Shown one piece after another: positions 16,722 through 25,222 of a DNA stretch of 64,000 bases. Every line of letters starts with the position of its first letter. Position 1 is the stretch's first letter. The notes beneath the pieces were generated by a model. The model had not been told where the DNA came from and searched no databases. It worked only from the letters and a program-made list of their open reading frames with translations. The DNA comes from Candidatus Terraquivivens yellowstonensis (GTDB lineage: Archaea; Thermoproteota; Nitrososphaeria_A; Caldarchaeales; Wolframiiraptoraceae), in the NCBI GenBank assembly GCA_023539445.1, contig JAKCEW010000002.1, forward strand, positions 1 through 64,000, given 5' to 3'. Made by a program: the position numbers and the translations under genes.

Positions 16722-19583
16722 TTATTTGAATGCCGAAATCAGCTTTTTCTTCTCCTCCTCGATTATGTATTGTATCAACCTATTCGTTAAACCTCCCTCT
16801 TTCTCTAAGACCCTAGCAGCGTCATTTACAGTAAAACCTTTCCCCGATAGTGCCACGAGTGCTGCCTTTCCATACTTCTCTACTAAAATCGAACTCTTCT
16901 CTATTTCCTTAAGGAGCTCCTTCTCCCTTCTGCTTATAGGCTTGCCCTTTCTAGATATCAGGCCGTAAATATCCTCCACCTCACCTCTCACGAAGCCAAG
17001 TTTTCTTGAGCCACATGCAGGACAAGATGGTCTTTCATCAACATCCTTGATAACCACTTTGTCAAAGTACTGATAACAGTCAGAACATACAAGAACGCCT
17101 GTCTCGTTCATCAATCTGGCCCTAACTGCCATCAATACCAATCTTTCAATTCTATCTGAAGATACTGTTTCGTAGGCCTCTTGGTAGCGTCTGAGCGTGA
17201 GCAACGCTAGAGGTGAGGGAGTTATGGTATCAGATGGCGAGTATATTGTAAGTTCATAATTTCCCATAGATATTGAGCGGAGAAGCTCATAAGCACCGTA
17301 CTCGTCAAAATCTTGGAACAGACAATAGGACATCGCCTCATCATAAACCACAGTACCTTTCAGCACTTCAGCGATCTTCGAGAGGTTGACGTCAAGTATG
17401 CTCGCTTCTTTGCTGACGACGCCCATTTTTCTTGCCACATGAACTAGCCTCCTCCTGAATAGCGTCGACCCTTCTATAGCTTTTCTTAAGACCTCTCCGA
17501 AGGCCCCTTCGGATAAAATCTTTAAGGCCTCGAGTACGAGCTCTGGATAAACGTGCTTTGACCTTATGACAATTCTGTAAGGGTCTTGCTGAACGGCGAT
17601 TGGCATTCCAATCTTTTCGGATATTAAGAACGAAATAACCTTGGCCAAAGTCCTGTTTATTCTAAGCCCTCCGTGTATGTGTATCACCGTATAGTCCCCT
17701 GCCTTTTCCACAACGATCCTCTTGTTCGTAGGCACGGGTATCCCTGAGTTGATGTGCGCCCTAACCTCAGACATACTCCTTGAGATGACCTCCTCCGAAA
17801 CGCCGTATCTCTTAGCTATATCGGTGCAGATGACATCATGCGGCTCGCCTCCGCGAAGACGTTCCTCGTACTCTGCCCTTAGGCTACCGACCTCTTCTGC
17901 AACCTCGTATGGAACCGGTATCTCGTCGCCTACCCACGAAGGTACGGCACCTTCATATTCATCCAACTTCCTGACGTAAATCTTCTCACCGAGTGTGCTG
18001 AGAATCTCCCATGCCTTACCTAGCAGTATGAACCTCGTCCCAGGTTCACCATACTCAGCGACGAACTCTTCATCCAATATACCTACAGGCTCTCCCGTGC
18101 TTTCTTGAATAACTAAGTACTGTCTCTCCTCGGGTATCATGGAAAGGTTTCCGAAATAGTAATCATAAAGTGGCTTAGAATTGATAGGTTTCCAGAAATA
18201 ACCATCGTCGGTAAGCACACAAATATTCAATCCCCTCATATGCTCAAGGACCCTTAGTAGCGTGTGCCTGTCAAGTTCTGAGAAGCTGTATGCCCGCCTG
18301 AACATTCTCAAAGCGTCTTCGATATTAACACGGCCGTACTCTATCAGGAGTCCGGCCAGTTGGTGCATTAAAACATCGAGGGAGTTCATGGGTATTCTGA
18401 CATCTTCCAGCCTCTCCTCCAACGCTCTCTTGGCTATGACTATGGACTCGAGAGCATCATCCGAATCCATAACCAGTATGACGCCTTTCGCTATCTTCCC
18501 TATGCTGTGACCGCTCCTGCCGACCCTTTGTATGAGCCTCGTCACTTCTCTGGGCGAGTTGTACTGTATGCAGAGGTCTATCCTGCCCACGTCTATGCCG
18601 AGTTCCAAAGATGATGTGCAGACTATGCCAAGTAGCGTACCGGCCTTTAAGCCCTGTTCGGTTGATATCCTTGCGGACTTTGCTAGTGAGCCGTGATGTA
18701 TGCCCACGCTGAAGCTCTCGTCCCATGCCCTAAACCTGTTCGTCAATATTTCTGCCAAAGGTCTTGTATTCGTGAATATCAGCGTCGAACCATGCGATTC
18801 TACGAGTCTCCTTATCGTCCTAAGCCTAGATGCTACATCTGGCATAATGGCGAGTTCCTCGGCCAGTACGACGTCTTCATCTTCCGGCACAGGATAGAGG
18901 ACGTCTATTTTCATACCCTTGGCTACGGGAACCCTTACGATCTCGCAATCCCTTCCTGGCCCGACTAAGAATTTTGCTATGGTCTCAGGACTGCCGATTG
19001 TGGCTGATAGGCCAATCCTCTGGAACTCGGAACCAACTATCTCCAACAACCTTTCAAGTGCTATGGAGAGTTGCGCGCCTCTCTTATCTGTGGCAAGTTC
19101 GTGCACTTCGTCAACGATGACCCATTTTATACCTTTTAAATGCTTTCTGAGAACCTTTCCGCATAGGATTGCTTGGAGCGTCTCAGGGGTTGTTATCAGT
19201 ATATCTGGAGGTATGAGGGTTTGTGTCCTTCTCTCCGCAACCGCAGTATCTCCGTGCCTAACGGATACTTTGATATCCAGTCTCTTTGCCCACCAGTCAA
19301 ACCTTTCCAACATGTCCCTATTGAGTGCGCGAAGCGGCGTTATGTAGAGCGCCTTTATTCCTGGAAGTCCAGGATTTTGCAGTAAATTGCTAAGTATAGG
19401 TAGGAGGGCTGCCTCTGTCTTTCCAGTACCAGTCGGTGCCATTAGCAACAGGTTTTTACCCTCCAGTATCTTCGGTATGCTTTCAATCTGGGGTGGAGTT
19501 AACTCTCCGAACCTTTCGACGAAAGCTGTCCTGACAGGTTTCGCCAATAGTTCCAACACGTCCTCGCTTGTTAGGTCACCCAC
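16722..19583 (-). CDS. lhr: Lhr-type large superfamily 2 DNA helicase
   Basis: A 953-aa helicase. RecA1 has APTGTGKT (49-56) and DEVH (158-161); the SAT motif LSATIG follows. RecA2 contains RLIQRVGRSGHS. The winged-helix and Lhr-specific domains come next (about 420-830). C-terminal residues include a CxxC...CPAC zinc-binding site (VCSDCYQYFDK ... SCPACGSRKLG) before the last ~80 residues. Lhr is a 3'-5' DNA helicase of the Ski2-like group linked to replication-coupled repair and recombination in archaea. The start is ATG. Nudix and lhr share a strand and a 4-bp gap. Confidence 0.93.
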   Translation of the reverse strand: MGDLTSEDVLELLAKPVRTAFVERFGELTPPQIESIPKILEGKNLLLMAPTGTGKTEAALLPILSNLLQNPGLPGIKALYITPLRALNRDMLERFDWWAKRLDIKVSVRHGDTAVAERRTQTLIPPDILITTPETLQAILCGKVLRKHLKGIKWVIVDEVHELATDKRGAQLSIALERLLEIVGSEFQRIGLSATIGSPETIAKFLVGPGRDCEIVRVPVAKGMKIDVLYPVPEDEDVVLAEELAIMPDVASRLRTIRRLVESHGSTLIFTNTRPLAEILTNRFRAWDESFSVGIHHGSLAKSARISTEQGLKAGTLLGIVCTSSLELGIDVGRIDLCIQYNSPREVTRLIQRVGRSGHSIGKIAKGVILVMDSDDALESIVIAKRALEERLEDVRIPMNSLDVLMHQLAGLLIEYGRVNIEDALRMFRRAYSFSELDRHTLLRVLEHMRGLNICVLTDDGYFWKPINSKPLYDYYFGNLSMIPEERQYLVIQESTGEPVGILDEEFVAEYGEPGTRFILLGKAWEILSTLGEKIYVRKLDEYEGAVPSWVGDEIPVPYEVAEEVGSLRAEYEERLRGGEPHDVICTDIAKRYGVSEEVISRSMSEVRAHINSGIPVPTNKRIVVEKAGDYTVIHIHGGLRINRTLAKVISFLISEKIGMPIAVQQDPYRIVIRSKHVYPELVLEALKILSEGAFGEVLRKAIEGSTLFRRRLVHVARKMGVVSKEASILDVNLSKIAEVLKGTVVYDEAMSYCLFQDFDEYGAYELLRSISMGNYELTIYSPSDTITPSPLALLTLRRYQEAYETVSSDRIERLVLMAVRARLMNETGVLVCSDCYQYFDKVVIKDVDERPSCPACGSRKLGFVRGEVEDIYGLISRKGKPISRREKELLKEIEKSSILVEKYGKAALVALSGKGFTVNDAARVLEKEGGLTNRLIQYIIEEEKKKLISAFK

Positions 19584-19668
19584 CTATCCTATCCCTCTCC
19601 TATCACATTTTCTATCGGCGATAAATTTAAATCCATTCGTGTAAAATTGACACATTAGTTGGTGTAAC

Positions 19669-19923
19669 ATGAATAAAGACCGAGCGATCGGTGTTTGCGT
19701 ATTTGTGGTAAGCATCGCGGTCTTAGTGTTGTACTTTTGGCTCGTCTTCCTATCGCCACCAACGTGGCAGCTCTTAACGATACAAATAACGGCATTTCTT
19801 GGTGTGGGTGCGATCCTTGTAATACTGGCATGGATAGGTTATACGCTTGCAACTGCACCAGCCCCTGAGCCTCTGTCAGAGTTGACGGCAGAAATGAAGC
19901 CAGAAGAGGAGAAAAAGGAATAG
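19669..19923 (+). CDS. Small two-helix membrane protein, WIGY family A
   Basis: An 84-aa protein with two hydrophobic helices (about 7-29 and 35-58), then a Pro/Glu-rich tail ending in EEEKKE. The motif AWIGYTLATAPAPEP after helix 2 closely matches GWIGYVMYTTPIPRS in the 73-aa protein at 54709-54930, so the two are paralogues. No known function. A TATA-like gataaatttaaa lies about 40 bp upstream. It is conserved enough within this genome to be treated as a real gene. Confidence 0.65.
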   Translation: MNKDRAIGVCVFVVSIAVLVLYFWLVFLSPPTWQLLTIQITAFLGVGAILVILAWIGYTLATAPAPEPLSELTAEMKPEEEKKE

Positions 19924-19950
19924 CTCTTCTGACTACATGCTGCGTTTTTA

Positions 19951-20865
19951 TTAAACATCATCATACTCGCTTGTTTTTACATTTTCCCCTACGTCTACCG
20001 GAAAAGATTCATACAAAACCTTTCGCATAGCTTCCAAGGGTTCGTACGTTAATCCAGAGAATTCTGCAGCATTACAGACACGAGTGCCGAAACTCTCCGC
20101 ATACGTTATAAGCTCATTTATCCTGTCCTTCCAGCTTAGGTCCCTAAGGAGATGATGGTCGAGCACTAGAAAGGCTGGATGACAAGAAGCTACAACCTTT
20201 ATGAGATTGTTTATCGATTTTTCTAGGTCCTCTTCAGTAAACCTGCTGCCGAGCATGTAGGTCATGGGCCCATCGCATATGATGATGTCGGGTTTGTTCT
20301 GGATGATAAATTTAAGTTGTCGCTCATCTACTAAGCCCTCAACATCAGATGTGTGGACTAAGCACTCATCACCTGTGCGTATGCACACCTCTACGACGTA
20401 TCCAAGCTTTGGAGAATTTCCATGCTGTACTGCCTCTGAAAACTTTATTAATGTATTTCCGATCTTGACTTCTCCCCCATCAACAACTGATATTTTACAA
20501 TCAACCTTTCGCAATTGTTCTAGAAAAATACGGGCTCTTGACCTTTGACTGAAGTTTATGTTATTCTCTGGGTCTTTCATCATGACAGTTTTTCCTCTGA
20601 GCCATGACACGCCTTCATAGGGTCTAGGTATATGATCATAGTGGTAGTGTGTGACTATAATCAAGTCAGCCTTCGATGTTAAGTTAACAATTTCAGCTTT
20701 ATGCTCCTCTAATTTTTTGACCTCCTTCGGGTGCGGTCTGAGACCGTACCTCCAAGGACCGAGCGCCGCTCCTGGGTCTATCACTATGGTTAAGTCTCCG
20801 GTATCAACAAGCGTACACATGCTTCTTGTTCCAAGACTGTCAGCGGCTAACGGTTTTATCAGCAT
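19951..20865 (-). CDS. UPF0282-type metallo-beta-lactamase-fold hydrolase
   Basis: A 304-aa MBL-fold protein. The metal motif is THYHYDH (72-78), with further ligands at TSDVEG and LDHHLLRD. The early IDPGAALGP and HPKEVKKLEEHK segments are those of archaeal UPF0282 proteins. Biochemical role is not established for the family. The gene ends close to the small membrane protein gene and is followed upstream by a zinc-ribbon membrane protein on the same strand (33-bp gap). Confidence 0.85.
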   Translation of the reverse strand: MLIKPLAADSLGTRSMCTLVDTGDLTIVIDPGAALGPWRYGLRPHPKEVKKLEEHKAEIVNLTSKADLIIVTHYHYDHIPRPYEGVSWLRGKTVMMKDPENNINFSQRSRARIFLEQLRKVDCKISVVDGGEVKIGNTLIKFSEAVQHGNSPKLGYVVEVCIRTGDECLVHTSDVEGLVDERQLKFIIQNKPDIIICDGPMTYMLGSRFTEEDLEKSINNLIKVVASCHPAFLVLDHHLLRDLSWKDRINELITYAESFGTRVCNAAEFSGLTYEPLEAMRKVLYESFPVDVGENVKTSEYDDV

Positions 20866-20898
20866 GGAAAGCCCGCCATGAGCGATGTTACGATAATC

Positions 20899-21501
20899 TC
20901 AGCCTTTTTTAACCCTTTTTCCACACAAAGGACAGAAGATAGCATCTGAGGGTATTTCGCTCCCACAGTGCGGGCATGTTATCATCTTCGTGACCTCCTC
21001 GGCCGTTTTCTTAAGAGCTTCCTGAGTTATCTCTTCCGTTGTCTGTGGGAGAGGTGTCGTGGTTTCTGGCTTTTCTTCTACAACGATCACCTCTTTTACC
21101 AGTTCCTCGATAGGAGGTGTCACCCTCTTCGGCTGTGTGGAAACTTCTATGAGTTTCGTGATGCCAGCTGTGATGCCGACCGCTATGGCAATCAGTAGTA
21201 GTCTACCGAGTATTTCCGAAACTCCGAGAATCGCAAGTGGATTCCAAAGTTGGAGCTGAATGTTGGAAATGTATGGGATTAAGAATACAAAGAGTACGGC
21301 TACGACTCCACCGATACACATGCTAACCACACTAATAACCAAAGATCTAGCTATCAGGCTGACTAATATTGCTGAAACTGCAACACTAGACACTGCGATC
21401 AATTCACACGTCTTACCGCATAAACTCTCAACAAGTGATAATACCACTATGACTGCAAACGAGGTGAACGTTGCAGCCATTAACTTAATGTATGATGCCA
21501 T
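20899..21501 (-). CDS. Membrane protein with C-terminal zinc ribbon
   Basis: A 200-aa protein. Four hydrophobic helices occupy residues about 5-130. A Pro/Thr/Glu-rich linker (135-170) leads to a zinc ribbon, CPHCGSEIPSDAIFCPLCGK, at the C-terminus. No enzyme motif. The same plan (helices, low-complexity linker, CPxCG-x8-FCPxCG ribbon) recurs at 44158-44862 and in the TatC at 49261. The ribbon would face the cytosol if the helix count is even. Function unknown. Confidence 0.7.
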   Translation of the reverse strand: MASYIKLMAATFTSFAVIVVLSLVESLCGKTCELIAVSSVAVSAILVSLIARSLVISVVSMCIGGVVAVLFVFLIPYISNIQLQLWNPLAILGVSEILGRLLLIAIAVGITAGITKLIEVSTQPKRVTPPIEELVKEVIVVEEKPETTTPLPQTTEEITQEALKKTAEEVTKMITCPHCGSEIPSDAIFCPLCGKRVKKG

Positions 21502-21642
21502 TTTTTCCCATCTCTGCGTTTTTAATCCTTAATGGGTGTTTAATCCGTATTTAAATAAAAACTAGGTCTTAAAAAGTATTATCATGAACTTTTGATGACA
21601 TTTTTTGCGTATTTCCTCAAAAATATGTGAGTATTTTCGATC

Positions 21643-23031
21643 CTAAAGTTCACCATGCTTTCCTAGAATGATGAGGTCACCGACGTTCGTACCCGTAGGA
21701 CCGGTAAAAATTAGACAGGATGTCTCCTTCAAGAACGTGTAGGAGTCGTTGTTTTCCAGGAATACCCTTGCATCATATCCGACCTCTCTTCCCTTCTCAA
21801 GTGTCCGGTAATCTGTTATAGCACCTGCGGCATCGGTCGGCCCATCAAGCCCATCAGTCCCTATTGATAGGCACACACAACCTCTCAAACCATTCAGCTC
21901 GATGGCCGCTGAGAGTGCTAACTCTTGGTTCCTACCACCAACTCCCTTGCCCCTCACGGTTACTGTAGTCTCACCACCCAACACCACCGCAATTGGTCTT
22001 TTTGTCTTTCCACACTTAATATCGAGTATGAATCTGGCTAGTGTCTGGCCGACGTACCGGGCCTCCCCTTCAAGTCTATGTGTCAGATAAATTGTGTTAT
22101 AACCCAACTTCCTAAGCTTAGAAAAGGCAGCGTTACAAGCATCGGAGCATCCGCCTATGATTATGTTATGCACCCTTTGAAATGCTGCATCATCCGGCTT
22201 CGGTGTTTCGGGCACCTCACCATTCATACCACGTTCCAGTCTGGTCTTTACGCTTTGCGGTGAAGAATCCCAAATACCGTACTTTTTCAAAATCGACACA
22301 GCATCAGTATATGTACTTGGATCCGGCGATGTAGGCCCTGAAGCGATAACCTCCAACTTGTCCCCGACAACATCGGAGAGTATGAGCGATATAGTTCTCG
22401 CCTTCGAAAGATGACGTGCAAGCCATCCGCCCTTTATCATGGAAAGATGCTTCCTGACAGTATTCATCTCGTCGATTGTAGCACCAGATTTTAGAAGCAT
22501 CCTCGTGATTTCTATCTTGTCTTCTAAAGTTACGGGCTCTGCTGGTAGTGGCATGAGGGCCGAGCCACCGCCTGAAATGAGCACTAACACTAAACTTTTT
22601 GGTCCAGTGCTCTGCGCAATCTCAACAAGCTCCTTCGCAGCCTCGTATCCTTCTTTATCTGGAACAGGATGTCCACCGCCCCTAACCTTTACTTTAGAGG
22701 ATGTATAAAGCTCTGCAACATTATGCGGCACTATTATGAGCCCCCTTGTTATCTTATCGCCTAAGAGTTGCTCGATATAGCGACACATAGTGTGGACGGC
22801 CTTACCAGCCCCCAAGATAACAACCTCATCAAAATCCGTAAGTTTGACGCTTATATTACCAATCCTCAGTGTCTTACCTTTTAACTTGAGCTTCTTGCGT
22901 AAGAGTTCGTCTGGCTGTACAGCTCTTATCCCCTCCTCTGCAGAGCTAAGCAAATCTTCTCTAAACTTCCTTTCAAGTTCTGAATAACCCTCGAGTAGCT
23001 TATCCATATTCTTTATCAACCTTTCCATCAT
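21643..23031 (-). CDS. gckA: Glycerate 2-kinase (MOFRL/GckA family)
   Basis: A 462-aa protein of the type II glycerate kinase family. It has GAGKAVHTM near residue 75, SGGGSALMPLP near 175, and the C-terminal MOFRL domain with VLGGETTVTVRGKGVGGRNQELAL and GTDGLDGPTDAAGA. It phosphorylates D-glycerate to 2-phosphoglycerate, as in the archaeal non-phosphorylative Entner-Doudoroff route or serine/glycine breakdown. A TATA box 25-34 bp upstream of the start supports ATG 23031 or the adjacent ATG 23028 in a near-leaderless transcript. Confidence 0.93.
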   Translation of the reverse strand: MMERLIKNMDKLLEGYSELERKFREDLLSSAEEGIRAVQPDELLRKKLKLKGKTLRIGNISVKLTDFDEVVILGAGKAVHTMCRYIEQLLGDKITRGLIIVPHNVAELYTSSKVKVRGGGHPVPDKEGYEAAKELVEIAQSTGPKSLVLVLISGGGSALMPLPAEPVTLEDKIEITRMLLKSGATIDEMNTVRKHLSMIKGGWLARHLSKARTISLILSDVVGDKLEVIASGPTSPDPSTYTDAVSILKKYGIWDSSPQSVKTRLERGMNGEVPETPKPDDAAFQRVHNIIIGGCSDACNAAFSKLRKLGYNTIYLTHRLEGEARYVGQTLARFILDIKCGKTKRPIAVVLGGETTVTVRGKGVGGRNQELALSAAIELNGLRGCVCLSIGTDGLDGPTDAAGAITDYRTLEKGREVGYDARVFLENNDSYTFLKETSCLIFTGPTGTNVGDLIILGKHGEL

Positions 23032-23055
23032 GCCGTAAAGAAAATATTACATGAA

Positions 23056-23065
23056 CATTTATAAG
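23056..23065 (-). promoter_or_regulatory. TATA box of the glycerate kinase gene
   Basis: The minus-strand cttataaatg is centred about 30 bp upstream of the start at 23031, the spacing expected for a transcript starting at or just before the ATG. It sits in the 42-bp space between two divergent genes. Confidence 0.5.
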
Positions 23066-23073
23066 CACAACGG

Positions 23074-24468
23074 ATGGTGAACTCTGTGATGAGGTTAGCG
23101 GCTAAGCTAGTATTGATCTCGGCCTTACTGCTCATTTCAACGATTCAGCCGGCGATGTCTATTAAGGTTTTAGACTACTATAGTTTTCAGCTTAGAGGAG
23201 ATCTGCCTACGCATATAGCCGTCGAAAGTCAAGAAAGGATCTGGTTATCACTACCATCAAGGATGGAGGTCGTCCTTTTCATGCCGAAAACCGGTGAGAT
23301 GATTGCGGTAAGTCTCCCGGGCCTTCCATCCAAGATTTTGTATTACGAAGGAGTAGTAATCGTGGCCCTTAGTAATGCAAAGTCCGTGGCTGTTATAGAC
23401 CCAAATACGTTCGAAGTAAAGACATTCGAGTTCAGGGCGAACGTCGTGGATATGTATCCAACGAAAAATGGTATATGGCTTACGCTTCCTGATATCCCTC
23501 AGGTCGTGTTATTTTCACCGTCCGAGATGAGAGTGTTAAAAGAGTTGAATTTGAACGTTGCCACCGGTGAAGGCATCATTGCAGAATCTGACTCTGGTCT
23601 ATGGGTTATAGAGAAGTCCTACAGAAGCTTGCTACTTGTTGATACGCTGTCTGGCTCTATCAAAACGTATGAAGTCGGAAACCAGACTTATCTTGTAGCG
23701 CCGGCAAAGGACGGTGGTGTTTGGGCAGTGACTGTCGAGGGTTACTTAATTCGCATAACAAGGGACTTAAAGCTGGTCGAGAAAGTAGCTCTGCCAGCTG
23801 GGACAGTTGTCGCTCCACCCCTTCTTTCAACCGATTATGGCTCTGTTGTTTACTTCTGCAGGCCAAGAAATTCAGCGGGAGAGGTTTTTGATGGAAATGT
23901 GGAGGAAATTCGTATGGGCCTCGCCTCACCATGGCATCCGACAAAAGGTCCTAATAATACGTTTTGGTTCATCGATATAACGAAGAATGCCATAGGCGTT
24001 GTAACAATTTCTAAACCACCAACGATAAAGGTTGCAGGAGTCGAGAAACTTACAGATAAAGATTTCAGAGTTTTTGCTGAGGTCGAAGACAGAGAGGGTG
24101 ATTTGATGCACGTTATGGCTGTCGTGGAACAGTATGTGGGCGGAAAACTCATCATGAACTCTACCTTCGAGATGGGCTTAGTCCAAGGTAACAGGTACGC
24201 CGGAGATGAGAGTATAGGAATCGATAATGGGATAGCTATGGTAAAGGTTGTTGCATCTGATGCGGTAGGTAACGTTGTTTACTTTCGTGCCGGAAACATA
24301 ACAATAAAGGATGGTGTTATAACCAATATCGAGCTAAAAAAAGGTGAGGAGCAAGGAACCGGTATACAGATTTACATACTCATCTCGGAATTGCTGCTGC
24401 TTATACCGGTGGTGCTTGCAGTTTTTTACGTTATTAGGAGAAGGAAAAAGCCTCATAAGCGTAAATAG
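23074..24468 (+). CDS. Secreted, membrane-anchored beta-propeller protein
   Basis: A 464-aa protein. A signal peptide occupies residues about 6-30 (start possibly the ATG at 23089). The next ~280 residues contain repeats ending in 'W' or 'I' blades (RIWLSLPS, GIWLTLPD, GLWVIEKS, GVWAVTVEG), like Vgb/SMP-30 type propellers. Residues about 320-420 form an Ig-like domain. A C-terminal helix (about 433-455) and RRRKKPHKRK anchor it, with the propeller outside the cell. Ligand or enzymatic activity cannot be read off. The last 16 bases overlap convergent cofC. Confidence 0.75.
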   Translation: MVNSVMRLAAKLVLISALLLISTIQPAMSIKVLDYYSFQLRGDLPTHIAVESQERIWLSLPSRMEVVLFMPKTGEMIAVSLPGLPSKILYYEGVVIVALSNAKSVAVIDPNTFEVKTFEFRANVVDMYPTKNGIWLTLPDIPQVVLFSPSEMRVLKELNLNVATGEGIIAESDSGLWVIEKSYRSLLLVDTLSGSIKTYEVGNQTYLVAPAKDGGVWAVTVEGYLIRITRDLKLVEKVALPAGTVVAPPLLSTDYGSVVYFCRPRNSAGEVFDGNVEEIRMGLASPWHPTKGPNNTFWFIDITKNAIGVVTISKPPTIKVAGVEKLTDKDFRVFAEVEDREGDLMHVMAVVEQYVGGKLIMNSTFEMGLVQGNRYAGDESIGIDNGIAMVKVVASDAVGNVVYFRAGNITIKDGVITNIELKKGEEQGTGIQIYILISELLLLIPVVLAVFYVIRRRKKPHKRK

Positions 24469-25094
24469 TTTAAGATTTTAAGACTCTCGATACCTTTACG
24501 ACCCGACTCTAACAACTTTTTGAGCGTTTTCAAGTCTTTAGGCAAGTCCACATCCAAACATACTCCTAACGATGCGTATACCGCCACTTTTTTCCCGCAT
24601 GCCTTTGCTGAAGACATGTGTTTGGAGAAGCTCGAGACTCCAAACTGCATCTTGATTATATGTGCGCCCTTCATTGCTAGGGCATTTGTACCCTTCAACC
24701 CAAAGGAAGGAGAAATTACGACTTCGTTGTACTCCAGTAGCCTTCCTATGGTTTTCACATCTTCTGGTAAGAGTAACGGAAGATCGCAGGGGAATATGGC
24801 AAAACCTCCCGCATATTTTGAGCAAAGCGCGCTAATAGTGTTCTCGAGGGATTCGTTGAGTTCATGCCATACATCGGGTATAAAAGACAACCCCCTCTGC
24901 TTAGCCAGCAACTCTACCTCGGGATCGCTTCCGATTACATATACGTTATTTAGACCAGCCCCTAGGCATGCATCAACAACTAACTCGAGCATTTTGATGA
25001 TAAGCTGCTTGCGTTGCTCTTGGTTAAGTAACCTCCTAAGTCTTGATTTCCCATCCGCTAACTTCTTAACCGGAATTATAGCAAATTCAAGCAA
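24453..25094 (-). CDS. cofC: CofC, 2-phospho-L-lactate guanylyltransferase
   Basis: A 213-aa nucleotidyltransferase. It begins AIIPVKKLADGKSRL, the CofC form of the nucleotide-binding loop, with FPCDLPLL as the metal-binding motif and a later GTNALAMKG. CofC makes the GDP/GTP-activated phospholactate used by CofD in F420 synthesis. cofD lies 4.4 kb away at 29493 on the same strand. The gene overlaps its convergent neighbour at the 3' end. Confidence 0.9.
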   Translation of the reverse strand: MLEFAIIPVKKLADGKSRLRRLLNQEQRKQLIIKMLELVVDACLGAGLNNVYVIGSDPEVELLAKQRGLSFIPDVWHELNESLENTISALCSKYAGGFAIFPCDLPLLLPEDVKTIGRLLEYNEVVISPSFGLKGTNALAMKGAHIIKMQFGVSSFSKHMSSAKACGKKVAVYASLGVCLDVDLPKDLKTLKKLLESGRKGIESLKILNYLRL

Positions 25095-25222
25095 GACAAG
25101 TCTAAGTTTAATTTTTGAAATTGTTAAATATTAAATTTCCTCACTTTTACGCTAAGTATAAACCAAAAGTAAAAATTTAGGCGGTGTTGATTACCATCAG
25201 AGGGTTTTCGCGGGGATAAAGG

